Of a DNA stretch of 64,000 bases, positions 24,108 to 39,318 are shown one piece after another. Source of the stretch: Limanda limanda (taxonomy: Eukaryota > Chordata > Actinopteri > Pleuronectiformes > Pleuronectidae); assembly GCF_963576545.1 (NCBI RefSeq), contig NC_083638.1, forward strand, positions 24,080,090-24,144,089, in the 5' to 3' direction. Below the pieces are notes generated by a model. That model was given only the letters and a program-made list of their open reading frames with translations, was not told the DNA's origin and searched no databases. The position numbers and the translations under genes are program-made. The first letter of the stretch is position 1, and each line of letters starts with the position of its first letter.

Positions 24108-27100
24108 ACTTAAGCAAACCTCAATGCGAGTCAAGCCATCACCCAACACAGTCTGCTGAGCAACAGTAGAGCTTTGTGGCTCGACTCGTAGTTGACAGTA
24201 AGTTATGAGCCCTTTGTGAGCAGGAGAAGGAAAACAGAGATCGGAATTTGGCAGGAACATAATAATACAGAATTCTCCTGTTCGTGGAACCCCGAAATTT
24301 TCATGGAAACAATTGAGCATTGTTGAAGGAAAGAAAAGCAACGGTGACAGATGAAATATAGAGTGGGGCCCCCTTTCTTTTTTTTTCTTGTAAAACGGTA
24401 AACAAAGCGCTATTCAGGCCCGGCCCATTCTGTCATTTATAAAGATAACTTCTTCTGTGCACTGGAGAATTTGCAAATGGCTGCACTTCAACAAATCGAG
24501 TGTAACATCTCTCACAGTTGCCAGAAAAGTGAGCTGAGGAGCTAGCGTCGGGGTGCCAAACAGAAGTGAAGGGACACATCCCAAGTTACCAAAGAGACGC
24601 ACAATACGTCTGTAGGGAGCACAGACGTCTCAAAAGAGAAGGGAATTTAAAAAGGAGAAAGCAAGGTCTCCGAGCAAAAAAAAAAATTAAGAAGCAACAC
24701 AATGTCAGACTTTTGTCCAAATACTCAAGGGAAATAGCATTTGAAGGAGCAATTTTGCAGAGAGCAGGAAAAGCATGGGTAATGGTCTGAATGGTTTATG
24801 AAGGGGTGGGTGTGGGGCATTGTACTGCATGGCAGGGGAACTATGGGCCTCAGTCTTTGGTCTTGCCACCATGAGGTCATCATTGGCAACTTCAGTGCCC
24901 GGCAGAACTGAAGTTTGCTACAACTGCTGTCACTTTGGACATCTGGAATGTCGACACACGGTTGCCCACTTTCTCCGTCACTGTCCTTGTTGGTTTTATT
25001 TAATTTTTTTCCGCTAATGTAAAACGCTTCACAAGTCCCGCTCACCAAATTGGCAAATTTGAAATGTCCACAGAAAAGAAAAGCAGTTTGTTCTCCTTTC
25101 ACTCGCGTCTCATAAATGGATTTCTGTAGCTCAGGGGGGAGAAATAAGGGAATTACCTTCTACCCTGTTGTAATTAAGCTGCTCTATTCTTATTCTACAG
25201 GCTGAAAGGACAACAGCGCATTAGCTACAGTTAGACCCACCTCTAATTCATAAGTGTTTTTCCCCCTCTCGCGTCTATTCTTTTTCTCCTTCTGAATAAA
25301 TTAAAGGTATTCACTGAGCACTCTCACACAAGGGAAGGCGCACAAACGTGTCTCCCTGTGTGACAACCAGACTCCTTTTCCCTCTTTGTCTTTGGGCCCT
25401 CGTGTCTTTTTTTAAAAGACTGTGAGAAGAAGGGCTGGGATAGAACAGGGGAGGGGAGAGAGAGAGAGAGAGAGAGTAGCCACGTTTTATGTGACACGTC
25501 AATTGGAAAATCAAAACAGGGGTAGTTCATTTGCTCCACCCAGATGAGGCTATCTAGCAGAGCCATGATGAATAGGGGTCAGGCAAGCCACACCTCAAAG
25601 ATTTATGATTAAGGCTTATTATGTTGGGAAACTGACATTGATTGCTGATTTAAACCACTGAAACCAATTAATTTGCCAGTGCTGAATAGAAAGCATGGTC
25701 AACAGTGTGTGTCATTCTGACAGGTTAGACGGGAAGAAGCCGAGCAAAAGTGAAGGACTAAATGAATGGCTGGCAGCCAGCTCTGTTTGGAGGTGGTTAA
25801 AAGTTACCATGAGTGATTGACAGCTGATACCAAAAAAAAGAAAGAGAACGAGCGGAAAAATGAGATCTGAGGAGCAAAACCCGAAACCCCAGGCCACTGA
25901 TCTGAATAATTGCCCAAAAATGGGATTCACAGTAGACATGTACAAGCTGCTGTTTTAGCAATGCTAAGATGGTTTCATTCATGGGCCCGGCACTGAGAGA
26001 AGCGGAGTAAATGAATGTGAAACATAGCGCTAATAAAAGCAGAGAGCTGACAGACACGGTTGAACAGGGAAACGTGCTGTTTTTCCACTCCGGAGGAAGC
26101 AGGTACTGTAGTGGATTAGATGCTGACTGAAACACAAAATGCTTCAGCTGTCTTTTGAGAACCACGTGTCCGACCACTCACACTGTGCTTCCACTCGTCT
26201 CTGCATTTGTCCAAAGCAATGCACTAAAAAAAAGCCACAAGTTGATATAACCACCGCTATCTAAATATCTGAGTGATTTTTGTGCAGCGCTCACAACAAA
26301 TGCCACATTATGCTCGGTTGTGTGTTATTTTCCTCTGTGGTTGTCTGGGGGACAGGAGGGAAGACACATGCAGCATGACAGTGCTTCAAAATGAAATCAT
26401 TAACTAAATTGCTTTCTTAAAAAGCCACAAGTGTGCAGCAGGATTTGTGTGGGTCTGTGTGTGTGTGTGTTTGGCTGTGGGCCATGGGCCTCTGGTTCCC
26501 AGGCAGCCTCTGCCCCGGCTCTGTTGTGGTTCCCTGCCACCGCACTCATTATGCTCAGCCTCAGCACAGCACGGCGCAGGGCTGCGGCTCGCCTCGCCTC
26601 ACTCACTGGGCTGGTAGGAAATAATCTGGTAATCTCAAACTACTCCTCCATTTCAACCGGGGCCCCATTCACACAAAGAGAACCTTTGTCCCGGATCATT
26701 TATGACCTCCCTTTGGATCTCAATCAGAGAATCAATCAAAAACACTTTAAACAAATATGGTTTTATATTTATACTTGAAGGGAATTTTCTGCAGAGCTAA
26801 CGTATGATTTCATACAACTATGGTATCAACCAATATATTCTCTTTGTGACATTTCAAAATGCTTACTAACTAATTTAGGGGGAAATATCCATGATCTGCA
26901 AATGTCCATGAAAAGTGATTTGAAATGCATTAATAAAGAAATACACTTGTGAAACCTGCTCAAAGTAACACTTCTAGATAAATGCACTCAGACATTATGT
27001 AACAACACAAACAAACAGAATAAAAAAAAAATTGAAAGCAACTTTTTGGGAAACTTTATCAATCTGCCCAAGGCAGACTTCAGTAAACAAAGCAAACAGA

Positions 27101-29570
27101 AAGGAAGGCAAACAGGGACTGAAGGCCAGACAAATATTTGCTAAGACGATACGGACCGAAGCTGCCTGACAGGGTAGCTGAGGACCCCACCTACACACAC
27201 ACACACACACGCACTCACCAACTCACACAACTGTCCACCTAACCCTCACTGCCAACAGTCTATCTGCTCTCGTCTGAGCTGAAGGTAGCAGATGTGTCTT
27301 TCACAGCCTGTAGAGTGTGTAACCAATCTGCAAACAATAGCTGGAACTTGACAAAGGTCGATGCACTTGCAACACACTGCTTACAGTAAAGGGCAGTCAA
27401 ATCCCATTGGTTACTTTGGTAAGCCATGCCCTTTAGCTTTTTTTTGTTTTACTTTATAAACCAATAAGACTTTGAATATAAACACAGTCCATAACTTGTG
27501 TACTCTCTGTGAGTGTCAAGGCCCATTAGTCAGCCATTATAATGCCATTTGAGCTTCTGTGTAAGCCCCTTAACAAAGTTGAAGTCACCTTTTTGACCTC
27601 CTGTTAAGCTAACAGTTGGTGTAAACATGTTCAATCCTATTAACCTAATAATATACAAGGAAGCGGGTAAAGTGCCACAGTGCCCCGTGTTAAAAGCTCG
27701 CTCTGAGTCTTAATTACAACGGACACCCATGACAGTGGAAAAAGATCCAGCACCGGTCCTGCCTCTAATACCTGCCACTGTGACAGAGTGTGAAGTAATT
27801 ACACATCACAACCAGATCAATGATGCTTTCGTTTAATTTATGTTTACAGCTAGTTTAAGGATTTTTGGTTTGTTGGCATTTAACACATTTAAAGGTATCA
27901 TTTAAATAATGTGCTTAAAATTAAATTTGCTCTTGAAAGTGTTGCAAATTCTTAAATTTTACAAAAAACTAAAATCTAAAAAAAGGGGTTTAAACATTTT
28001 TTTTATTGAATAACAAACGTAAGGTGGAGAGAATGAAATAAAGGTAAAGAACATTCCGAATATTTTCACTAGAGACTTAAATGAACGACCAGGTAAACAG
28101 AAGGGGCCACTCTGGACAAAAGAGTCAGAACTTGTTTAGCATGAGCTCATCAACTACTTGGGTGTGGTCAAAAAGACCCCAGAAATACGTTATAATGCAG
28201 ACATGTGTGAATCAACATATGTACATTAATATCTATGTGTATGCAGTATTTGTTTGCATAAAGGAGCCCGATTACCACTCATAACAAGACCTCAGAAGTA
28301 ATTGCGGCCACAAGGTGAACATTACACATGCGTCATGACGTGATGTTTTAAAAAGCCTTTGTATCTATATTGTCTGCAGGTCTGTGTACTGGGGATCGTG
28401 TTGGACAGAGCTTGTGCCGTCTATAAACCGTCCTCTGGTGTCAGCAGGGCAGCCGTCCAGCGTCAGCCAGGCATATCAGCTATAAATGGCAGATACATCA
28501 CTAGAGCGCAGGCTAAAAATACAGGACCCTGCTTTCTGCCATTTCCCTGTATTCTCAATTGTGTGTGAAACCTTAGCAGAGAAACCCTGTACGACCAGCT
28601 TTATGTGGAAAAAAGGAATCTGTATTGGTTTTGGACCTGATGAAAAGCAAGTCAGAAATCCTCCAGCATTCTGACAGCAAAATGCAAAAAAAGTTTACCA
28701 TGAGAGACATTTGTTTTTTCTTTTTGCATGCAAGCCAGGTTTTAAGAAAGCTCTCTAAAAACTATCAAAAGTTTCAGAATTTCCCACATCCCCCTCCTGT
28801 GGGTGTGCCTGTAAAGTGCTTCACTCCCCTCGCTTGAAAAGCTCCAAGGGATTGCATCATGGCACGGGGGTGTAAGATGATGGTAGCAACATACTGTAAC
28901 ATGAGGGAAATACCTCATATTGGTGGATTCATAAGCACCTTGTGTCCTGGGCTGGCTGGACACTCAGACTGGTCTGCGCTGCACCGGCTGTAATGCTTGA
29001 GCTGAGTTTGCCCAGTGCCAAGTCCTGTCACTGGTCTGAGAGTCGTTCAGAGGCAAGTACACACACACAAACACACATTGTGAACACGCGCTCACACTCC
29101 CAGTAACAGGGATTACAGCGTGGCTCTGTTTTAATCGAGTCTCAGCCTTTGTGGTGTGTGTTCTGTTGTGTCTGACTAGGAGGACACATTGGCCCTCTGT
29201 CATCAGAGCGGGTCTTTATCAGAGACCCTCGCTGGATACAGTTGGAGTTGATGCATCATGAACCGCACACCGAGAGTCAGCAGCGATCTGCATATTCAAT
29301 AACTTCCGTAATTACATGCGCAATTCATCAGATGGGATGTGATTGCAGGGGAAGTGGAAGAGAGAGGAGCAGAGAGGTCTGATTCCTGGAGGACTAAAGT
29401 CTAATCACAAAGCTAACATGATAATTGAAATCTAAATTGAAAGGCTTAGCTTTCAGGCAGAGTGTGTCAGACGTGGAGTGTGGCGGCGCTAGTGAGAGCG
29501 AGTGAAAGAGCGGCGGGAAGAATAGGATTTTAACAACAAGTGTTCCACATGAGCATTATAACATAAAGCT

Positions 29571-29790
29571 TAAAGGGATAGTTCACCCAAAATGAACATT
29601 TTCCTGCGATACTCAGAAACTAGAAGGAGACATTTAATGTTTTTCTCTGTTTGAAGACGTGGTCGCCATTTACTAATTTTTTTGGGGATTTGGCTGCAAT
29701 GCTGTTTACCCATGAAACTCCAAAAGTGTTTTGTGGACTCAGACATCCCGTTTCTCTGGGTTTGAAGATAGTTTGAAACAAGTCAATATA
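29571..29790 (+). repeat. Teleost interspersed repeat fragment ('gggatagttcaccc' family)
   Basis: It begins TTAAAGGGATAGTTCACCC followed by an AAAATGAA-type continuation, a start shared by a very common non-coding fish repeat family usually classed among DNA-transposon derivatives. Phrases such as TTTTGTGGACTC further along fit. I did not find the opposite terminal inverted copy, so this is probably one end only; the right limit is approximate. Confidence 0.5.
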
Positions 29791-30480
29791 ATGTATAACA
29801 TATATATTGACATTTTATATCTTTTAAGTCATGCATTACTGAAAAGTGATTTAGATCGAAACCTTTACCTTTTCATGTTGTATCCAACAAGAAAATGAGC
29901 TCCTCAGTTTTCTGTCATAACGCGTCACTAACAAATAAATAAGGTAAATAAAATAAGGTATTAAAAAGAATAATCCAGGGAAAATGTGCCTCTGTTTTTC
30001 CTCAACACAGTCATGGCCTGGTCATGGAGCATGTGACTCAAAGGGCATTTCAATAATTGCTCAATATTCCACACCATCATCCCTCTTTGCTTGAATAGAC
30101 TTTACTTTAGTCTTTAAATTCCTGTTTTCAAAAGGTGACTGTAATTACTGCTCGGCAACAATTGTGTGTGAAAGGACAGTTTATGTGCATTGAAGAGAAG
30201 AAGAGAAAACTCCTCAGCTCAAGCAGGAAGTGTTTACACGCCTTAGATGTCCATTTATCCTTTTAACCTCCAATACGTCTTAACAAATACAGAAACGCGT
30301 GTAAAGAAACACATCTGAATGAGTTGTACATAATCATAGACAAAATGTCCTTTTAATCTTATAAGAGGACGTATTGTGTTGAAGCTGAATCCTGTGCTGT
30401 CTTTACATTCAGTTCTCATGTTTTACTCTAGCCAGCAGAGGAACTCAGGAAATGAGACGCAGACAAGTCCTTGTCGGATT

Positions 30481-30518
30481 CCTCCCCTCCTCCCCTCCTC
30501 CCCTCCTCCCCTCCTCCC
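30481..30518 (+). repeat. 8-bp tandem repeat (CCTCCCCT)n
   Basis: About 4.5 copies of an 8-bp pyrimidine unit; the minus strand is G-rich with G-quadruplex potential. Confidence 0.93.
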
Positions 30519-30534
30519 GACCACAGGATTCATA

Positions 30535-30670
30535 TTCATCCCTCAATAACGTTTAATTAGTAATGCCAAATTCATTAACCTGTACTGCTGTTACGCTGGC
30601 CTCAGCCATAAATTAGCTTAATGTGAGCAGACGTATTGCAGCTGTAATAAGGGACATAAAACTCAGAGAG
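30535..30670. promoter_or_regulatory. Candidate conserved non-coding element
   Basis: Repeat-free, with TTTAATTAGTAATG, AAATTAGCTTAATG and related homeodomain-like motifs. Inference only. Confidence 0.25.
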
Positions 30671-32336
30671 AAACACATACTGTTCCTCCATGGATCACAG
30701 TCATGGATCATTATAACTCACCAAGGTTTTTAGAGCGGGAGCTTTCTTTTTCAGACTCGCAGCTCTTTACAGCACTTAACTATCAGCCTATCAAACGCGC
30801 TCTGTAGTCACGCCTCGGAAACTTGTTTTAGTGCTGGTTGAAATAAAAACAATATTATGGAAATGCATTACTCATGACGGCCATTACTTTCATCACCACT
30901 TGTCACCTCACAGATGTCAATGCTTAAACTAAAACACGGAGGCTATAACATCATTGAGCGTTTAATTGAAATAAAAAGAAGCCGAGAAAGGATGTTAATG
31001 AAAGTCAAGAGTGAACTGCTTGATTATTACAGTAGTTTTAAGTTTTAAAACTACTGATTTCGCCAGTGATCTCGCCTAACAATTCATGCCAGAGTCTATT
31101 AGGCCTGGAGCCCATTTTGTTGTTAAAAAGGGTCTTGTCCTTCCAGAACACTCACTTCCTTGCTTTCTGTTTTTCAAGCATAGGTGGTGGAGGAACACAA
31201 GTTCATTGTTCCCTTGCAAATGGAAGTTGGAGTTACCAGGGTAACAGCTCTAATCCTTCTCTTTTCTTTTTTTTACCACTTTTTTCATATTAACAGCCTA
31301 TCAAGTGCTACCTTTAAAGTCACAGGCAGGAGTGCTCACCCACTTTTAATTAGCTGTGATTCTGTTTGCCAGGAGACAGAATGATGAGCTAATCGAAATT
31401 TACGAAATAATGATGTACCGCAAGCAGCTCCTTCTTTCTCCCGAGTCCCGCTCCAAGAATAACAATAATGAGGCCATTATCGGGGATTGCACGTTAAAAC
31501 ACTGTCCTGCCACCACAACAGAGGACATAATTGTTCTGGCTCTTTCCATACAATCAACAACCCATTGTTGATGACTTGAGAACTAAGGGAGCAAAGAATG
31601 GGCGCCATAAAGATCGGTCTGTGCTGCCTTGAAGATCTTGTACAAAGTGTCCACAGAGGAAGGACCTCGATAGACTACTGATGTGTTAGTAAGGGCTGCG
31701 GATGGAGACAACTGTCTTGCTTTTGGTTTGTTTTTTGCCGCTCAAATAACCCCGAAGACAAATTGGAGGAGAAGCATTCATATGGAGAAAGGCTGAGCGT
31801 CACACAGGCTCGTGTGAAAGGTCCAGAACAGCCATTTACATAACTTCAAGTATAACTGATCTCAGAAAGTAATACAATGTGTGTTTGTCCTCTATAAGAA
31901 GACAACAAGGTGTTAGTGAATAATGTAATATTTTACCAGTGCTTCAATATACATATCTAAAAAAGTCAGTTTAGTTGATAAATTAAAACATCCCTGATCC
32001 CTGAGAGTAGATCCTTATAAATAGGGGTTGAAAATGAAATATTTTGTTTTAAGTTTCAGGTCTAAACTTGGTGGGTGAGAGCTCAGCGGGATTGTGCAAA
32101 CACCTCTTAGCTGTGCTCATTGTAAAAGAGCGAGAGAGACAGAGCTCGAGGGCAGGAGGAATGCTAAGTGGGCCCCTTAGCCTAGTCAACCTTCAGTGGG
32201 TTTCATTTATCTTCATCTTGTTAGACTAAATTAATTAACAATCTCAATGTTACACACTTTCTCCTTTCATTACATCAAATAATGGCAGAAATGGAGGGGG
32301 AGGTCCTGCCCACTGGGAGTAGACAGAGACTGAAGA

Positions 32337-32339
<3 letters not shown>

Positions 32340-32391
<52 letters not shown>

Positions 32392-32484
32392 ATCGCTCTC
32401 TGTATTCTGTCTCTCTTCCTTCCCCTTTCTCTCTCTCACTATCTTGCCCTTTCTCTCCCCTTGTTTCTTTCTCTCTCTCTCTCA
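32340..32484 (+). repeat. (CT)n and pyrimidine-rich tract
   Basis: Pure CT at 32340-32387, then a CT-rich stretch to about 32484. Confidence 0.95.
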
Positions 32485-33330
32485 CTCGCGCGCAAATTTG
32501 CTCTGTCTCTTCGACTGCATAAACAAAAACCCGTTAAACGTCTTCCGTATAAACACATGAAAAATTGATCTCAACTTAAAACGCTTCTTCTCTCCAACAA
32601 AGACGCTCACGGCAGCATGGGCATAAATAATTGTCTATTACAGACAAGTTTTGCTTTACTTTCAGAAGCACTCAGAACTTTTACAGACTTGCATTATTTT
32701 TATGAGACACAATCTTGTGCATAAAATATGAGGTTTACACTCCAATAACCAATTACCACTCGCTGTATGCATGACTCAAAACCAAACTCATGACTCATTA
32801 CAATAATGAAAAGCCCATCCTGTGTGCTACTGAGATATGACATACAGGATAAAAAGTCAATAACATCTGCTCATCGGGGCAGAAATGTAGGAGCATGTTC
32901 AGAAATCCCCCTTTGACCTATTTCAGCTGCTTGAGAAAAGACACTGGAATTCTTCGGTGGAAGAATGTTTAACTGCCACATCCATCCAGGCCGTGTTTCG
33001 ATCCTTTTCTCCACTTTCACCCCCACCCCCACTCCTCAGCCCACTCCAGGACACAAGTCTTATCCAAGCAAAAGGGCTAACCCTCAACCAAAGCCTGCCT
33101 TTAATCTCAGCCTGATTGTTGAGGCCTCCAATCTCCAGCCAGCGTGCGTGATATCTTTCTACTGGCACTTCTCCTTTAATTAAAACAGACATTGACAGAA
33201 GGATGTGGATTAGCGGTGCAATAATGTGTTTACTCAGAATAATCACAGTGTTTTCTCACAGCTATGAGAACAAAAGGAAATTGTTGAGAAATTGCCACGG
33301 TCAAAGGTCATATTTCTTCTTTTTTTTGCT

Positions 33331-33371
33331 CTCTCTCTGTCTCTCTCTCTGTCTCTCTCTCTTTCCCTCTC
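33331..33371 (+). repeat. CT-rich repeat with GTCTCTCTCT units
   Basis: Three CTCTCTCTGT-type units. Confidence 0.88.
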
Positions 33372-33859
33372 CTACTTCTGTTGTAGATGTGGGATTGAAT
33401 GCACAAATATCTGCTGGTGAATTTAAGATCCCACCGCAACACATACAGGACCCCGATCACACATCTTCAGCACAGTGAATTATCCACCAAACTGGTTCTG
33501 ACAGGTGGTGAGAGTTAAACACTGTCATCCACTTTGTAGCCTTACTCCAAAGATTGTGGAAATGAGCTTAGGCAGTGCGTTCCCTAACATGTAACATGTT
33601 CTATAGCTGGATAAGTCCTGTCAAAACATAGCACACACACCACACCAAATAGATCTGTGTCAAAGATAAAACAGCGGCTGTACATTTTTGCATTATTTAC
33701 TTGATTTGTTTACTGCAGCAGACAGTAAAAATAAAAATTATATGTTAATAAATACTGAATAGATATATCTGTGAATTCATATTTAAGAGATGGCACCTTA
33801 ATTAATTTGATATTAAAATAAACAAATATCAGTCACATATTCCTATGTGAAAATGTCAT

Positions 33860-34443
<584 letters not shown>

Positions 34444-35026
34444 GCTCATTCAAACAGTATTATTCTGCAGGATTAAGTTCAAGTTAAATTACTGACTAAA
34501 TAAATGTAAATCCATGGGAGATTTTCCCATTGAATTCCACTGTTACACTTCGACTCGTGAGGGAGTAATTGCATCAAATTGTCCTTTCTTTTTAAAATGC
34601 CCCCAACAGTTCTGAGAGAAGAAAAAAACGCTGTTAATTTAATCAAATAAGTGACCTTTTGAAAAAGAAATCAAAGAGGATTCATTAGCTTTAGTAAAGT
34701 TTGGCTGACAGCAGCTTTGAAAAGCAGATGCTGCTGCTGTGGCTTCTAATGAGCCAACCCCTAATTAGGGAGCAACACTGTAGCCTAGAGAAGGTGGTTG
34801 ACTAGGAAAGGAGCCAATGGTAAATACGCTCTCTTATTTACTTCCTCTGTGTGTAATGACAGCACACATTTTTAATTAGAATCACAGGAAGGGTAAAGAC
34901 AAAAAAATGTAAATCTTTATGTTGGGGTGAATACAAACACAGAGCACAACAGGAAGCAACAGCACATCACAAGACCAATATACCAGCGACTGCCTCACCC
35001 CGACATCCCTGATTAGGGTGGTTAGT

Positions 35027-35045
35027 GGGGGGGGGGGGGGGGGGG
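35027..35045 (+). repeat. G19 homopolymer
   Basis: Nineteen G, followed after CAGAT by another G5. Confidence 0.95.
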
Positions 35046-35124
35046 CAGATGGGGGAGAGTGGTCAGACAAAAGCATGCAGCAGTGTAAAGACACAGAAAG
35101 CCTCATCTGCAGGTTCTTAAAGCG

Positions 35125-35209
35125 CTGTGTGTGTGTGTGTGCGTGTGTGTGTGTGTGTGTGTGCGTGTGTGTGTGTGCGTGTGTGCGTGTGTGTGTGTGT
35201 GTGTGTGTG
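35125..35209 (+). repeat. (TG)n with CG interruptions
   Basis: About 42 dinucleotides, with GCGT interruptions at several points. Confidence 0.96.
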
Positions 35210-35404
35210 GAAAGCTCATCTGCATGTGTTTGTGCTTTCAGTCTGACTGGAGGATTTCAGGGTGAGCTTGCCAGTCAAACTACGTGAACACAACTGTAAC
35301 ACACAGCTTGGGTAAATATGTTCGAATCCATGTTTTGACAGTGTTCAAATACACAGACGCACACACACAGGACAAAGTCTACAGCTGACAATGCATCAGA
35401 AAGT

Positions 35405-35405
<1 letters not shown>

Positions 35406-35435
<30 letters not shown>
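35406..35435 (+). repeat. C20-A10 homopolymer pair
   Basis: Twenty C followed directly by ten A. Confidence 0.95.
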
Positions 35436-38414
35436 GTTAACCCATCATATACCACCCCTGCCCGATCTGTGGTCCTAAATGGCAACAACGGAAATGAAAC
35501 TAACCTCAGTAAAAAGCTGCTACGTAGAAAGCCCTCCATGTCAGCGTGCGGGGTTCTGGCAGGAGAAATCACAGAGAACCATTTTCACAATGAAACGAGT
35601 GGTAATCAAGAATCAGAACAAGGAAGGCACAGGGAGGAAAGGAGGGAAAGAGAAAAGGAAAGAAAGAAAAACACATAGAGCATACATCTTCGTCCTGTAA
35701 TAAGGCATGTCTTTAATTAAAGCAGAAATATGGCTATGAACCCATCCTCTTTTTTCTATTTTTTTTTTTATGAACTGACATCATTAATTATACCTCTTTC
35801 CATCGAGGGAGTGGATTTGCATACAACGTCGGTTTGCACTGAGAGCCTGATGATATGTTTGCATCAAATAAACTCTGCCTACTGATCTCCATACAGTCTT
35901 TTTCCACGGCTGTGTGCAGATATATACATGTACATCCAGCACTGTGACCACAGATCCCAGAGCAACCCCAAGTCTGTTCAGAGTAGCCAACGGTGGTCCA
36001 GCTGCAGCCCATGTGTAGCGAGGGTGCTGTGGCTTCTGGGAGCCCGGCCGCAGGGGACCCAAGCTGGGACTCAGCGCCAGTGAGGCAAAAGGATGTGGTC
36101 ATGATGTCACTGCTTGCAGGGGTCGTTCAGAAGCCTTAGCCACAGAATACTGGAGACACATGGCTAAAAATTACTTACAACAGGTTTCCATTAGCCTCTG
36201 TTATTGGTCTGTGTGCCGTACACTTTTATTCTGTTAAGACTGGTTGGAGATTGATTAGGATTTCCATGTGCTTTGTTTTAAGAGGCAGAAATGAGCAGCA
36301 ACTCCACATTTGTCAGTGGTTGAAATTTAAATATCTCAGAATTCAAAACTAACCAGATAATCAGCGTCTGATATATGGATATCTTACAAAAATATGTTCA
36401 ACAAAAGAAGAAATAAGGTCACCGCGACAGTTCATCACTTTGCCGGATTTTGTTACAATTTCATCATTTTGAATTTCAAGACCTACAAAGTCCCCTTTAA
36501 CACCACTGGAAGAAAAAATACCCTTCTCTGAACTTTCCCTCATGCACATCATCATGAAATAACACCAAACACAACAGCAAATTACATCTCAGCCCTTAAA
36601 CACCTTAAGTTTTAGTGACATGGGTGTAATTTGGCGTTTTCTCCCCTTGCTCTCTTGGCTTATGAGACAAAGCCTCTGAGAGAATGGAAAGAATGAGCCG
36701 GGCCCAAGGACACTGTGCCTTTCAGTCTGGCCAGCACTTAGCGAGGCAGTGAATCCACAAGGCCCAGAGGGCTCAGCCGAGACTTTTCTCACAATAAGGT
36801 GTCTGGGGAGGCGGGAGTGGCATAGCCAGGGGCGCTGCGGCCCTGCTCTTTTCTCCACTCAGCTTGGCCCGGTGCACATAATACCATCCCCATGCCACAG
36901 CACACCGAGCCAGTGACAACGTGAGAAAACAACCGTCAAACAGTGCAGAGCAGATCAAGCGTGTCTCCTCACTTCTCTGAGTGCAAAAAGCACACATGGT
37001 GTGGTCAGGCGCACACAAACTAAAACAATACCCACACTAATGTCAGTTCACCCTGAACTTATAACACAAGCAAACACATTGACATTCTACCAATAGAATA
37101 AGAATAGAAGCAGTATTTAGTTTGATGCAGATACAAATGTATGTGTAGCCAGACAGAGCACTCTTTTTTATTTTCTAAATGTGTGTTCATTCACTGACAC
37201 CTGCTTCCTTCAGCAGTTTTACCAACAGCTAAGCAGCAGTAGAGAAAATGACATAGATGAGGCCGTGCTCGGCTTCTATCTTTGTCTTTGGTCGAATTCC
37301 ACAACCCTTGTTCTTTCTCTCTGTGTGTGCTGGTGTTTCCTCAGCTGTGCCTGCTGTCTACGGTCCCATTGTGGTCAGAAACAACTGAACTTAGCCTATG
37401 GAAGCAAAGGTGCGGTTTGGAGAGCAAATGACCAAGCTCAGGAAAATGTGACTGAGCCACATTGTAGTTGCTCGTCTCTGAACACAAAAATACAAGAATG
37501 TCTTTAAATTAAGGTTAAGCCACAATTCAAGGGCAGGCGTTTTTTCAGCGAAAGGGAAGCAGGGAGGATAGACATCACTAAGTTGGCCTGGACCAGTCGG
37601 AGCAGCACGGCAGCACGGCAGCCCTTTCGAAGAATGAGCCTCTGCCAAAACCTGCCTCTGCCTAACCAAGTCTCCCACCATCTGCAACAAATGTGCTCTA
37701 TTAAAGCAGTACCATATGGACAACAAGCTAGCTATTAACACGGCTTCAGCACATCCCCTTAACCTAGCCCAGATTTCAAACTTCCAGTCAAATTGACTGC
37801 TGATTTAATGCACCGCCAGCAGCCATGTGGGTCTTGGCACGAGACAGAGCTCTCAGCCTTCAGTCATTAACAGGCTCACATAGTGCGCAGCACACAGCGA
37901 GACACAGAAGTTAGCAACACAGATCCAACCAGTAACTACATCCCAGGTTACTCTGTGGATCCCTTAAACAAACCCATATGAGAAAATAGCCATATCCACA
38001 GAGGAGGATACAGAGAGCAACAGTCTGTGCTGATCCAGGAAGTCCAACTTTCTTAGGACGAGTGAACCAGGGCTCAGAACTCTCTGATGTACTGAGTGGA
38101 AACAAGCTTATGAAGTAGATCTACCCACAGCGCTGCTGCAGTGGCAGCCTAACCGGTGGCTCATATGTCTCAGTTCTTCCACAGTGATGGAGAGTGTGTT
38201 TGCTCCCTTCGTGTGGATCCAAAATGGCAGTGATTAACCCCTCAGGGTGCGAGGGGGGGGGGACACTTTAATCCCTGCGGGCCGGACGGCCATGTTGACG
38301 CCTCTGCTCTCTCTGAGTCATGGGTGGATCCACCCTCCGCTCACAAAGCAACGCTCTCTTCTCAACCATGACGCCACGGCTATGAGCCCTCTGTTCTACG
38401 ACCCAGAGACAACA

Positions 38415-38456
38415 TACACCCACACACACACCCACACACACACACACACACACACC
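38415..38456 (+). repeat. (CA)n microsatellite
   Basis: CA units with CCCA interruptions. Confidence 0.95.
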
Positions 38457-39262
38457 AAATCAATTACAGTTTTGTGGTTTTAACCCGACTCCAAAGTAAA
38501 GTAAATTTTGTTTGTTTATTTTTTCTCCTCCTGTCTCAGCTGCTTAGATACTGTACATAATTAGAGTGGAAACACATTTCTGCTCTCTGAAGCCTGAATG
38601 TATACAGTGCTGGGGATTTACAGCATTTACCAAAACTTAGTAAAAGTCTGAATACTGTTTATTTGTATATCATATTTTTTTCCATGACAATTTGTCTAAA
38701 CAGACTAATACATTAATTATCAGAGTCGAAGATATATTGGTATTTTTTACATTCAGTTTGGAAATATATAGATTATTTCCCTAATTTTCCTAATATTTAT
38801 TTTACATTATTATTATTATTGATAATGCTGGACTGCAGCTTGATTTAAAGTGTCATTATGTTTAAAAAAAAGTTTTAAAGCTTAAATATAAAACACATGA
38901 AAGACAAGATCATTGTCACAGCATCTGTGCAAGTATCGTGTCCCTATGCAAATTGAAGCGATAAGCTAAAGACTGTCTGATGACAGGCTAATTAAATAAG
39001 CCTTCCCGTGCTCTCAGTGGAGCAGTGGGACGTGTGAACAGGTACTGACTGTTGGTTCGAGAGGGGGGGGGGGATCCAGGAGAGAATCCCCACATCCCAG
39101 CAGACACCTTTTACGCCAACTCAACACCCAATCACATAACGTGTGGTGATACCTGGTCCAAGTGTCCACACACACCTAGAGTGTGCACACACACACAGAA
39201 ACACATTATGTTACCTTTACTAATGGCAATTGTGTCCGTATGACCCCTTCCCTCATCACTTT

Positions 39263-39318
39263 ACACAGTCACACACACATGCACACAGACACACACAAGC
39301 GCACGCACACACACACAC
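39263..39318 (+). repeat. Imperfect (CA)n microsatellite
   Basis: CA-rich with TG, AG and CG interruptions. Confidence 0.92.

Noticed and set aside
24820..25017. Open frame with CYNCCHFGH, resembling a CCHC zinc knuckle
   Set aside because: The final Cys of the knuckle is absent at the right spacing and there is no surrounding gag-like sequence; chance similarity.
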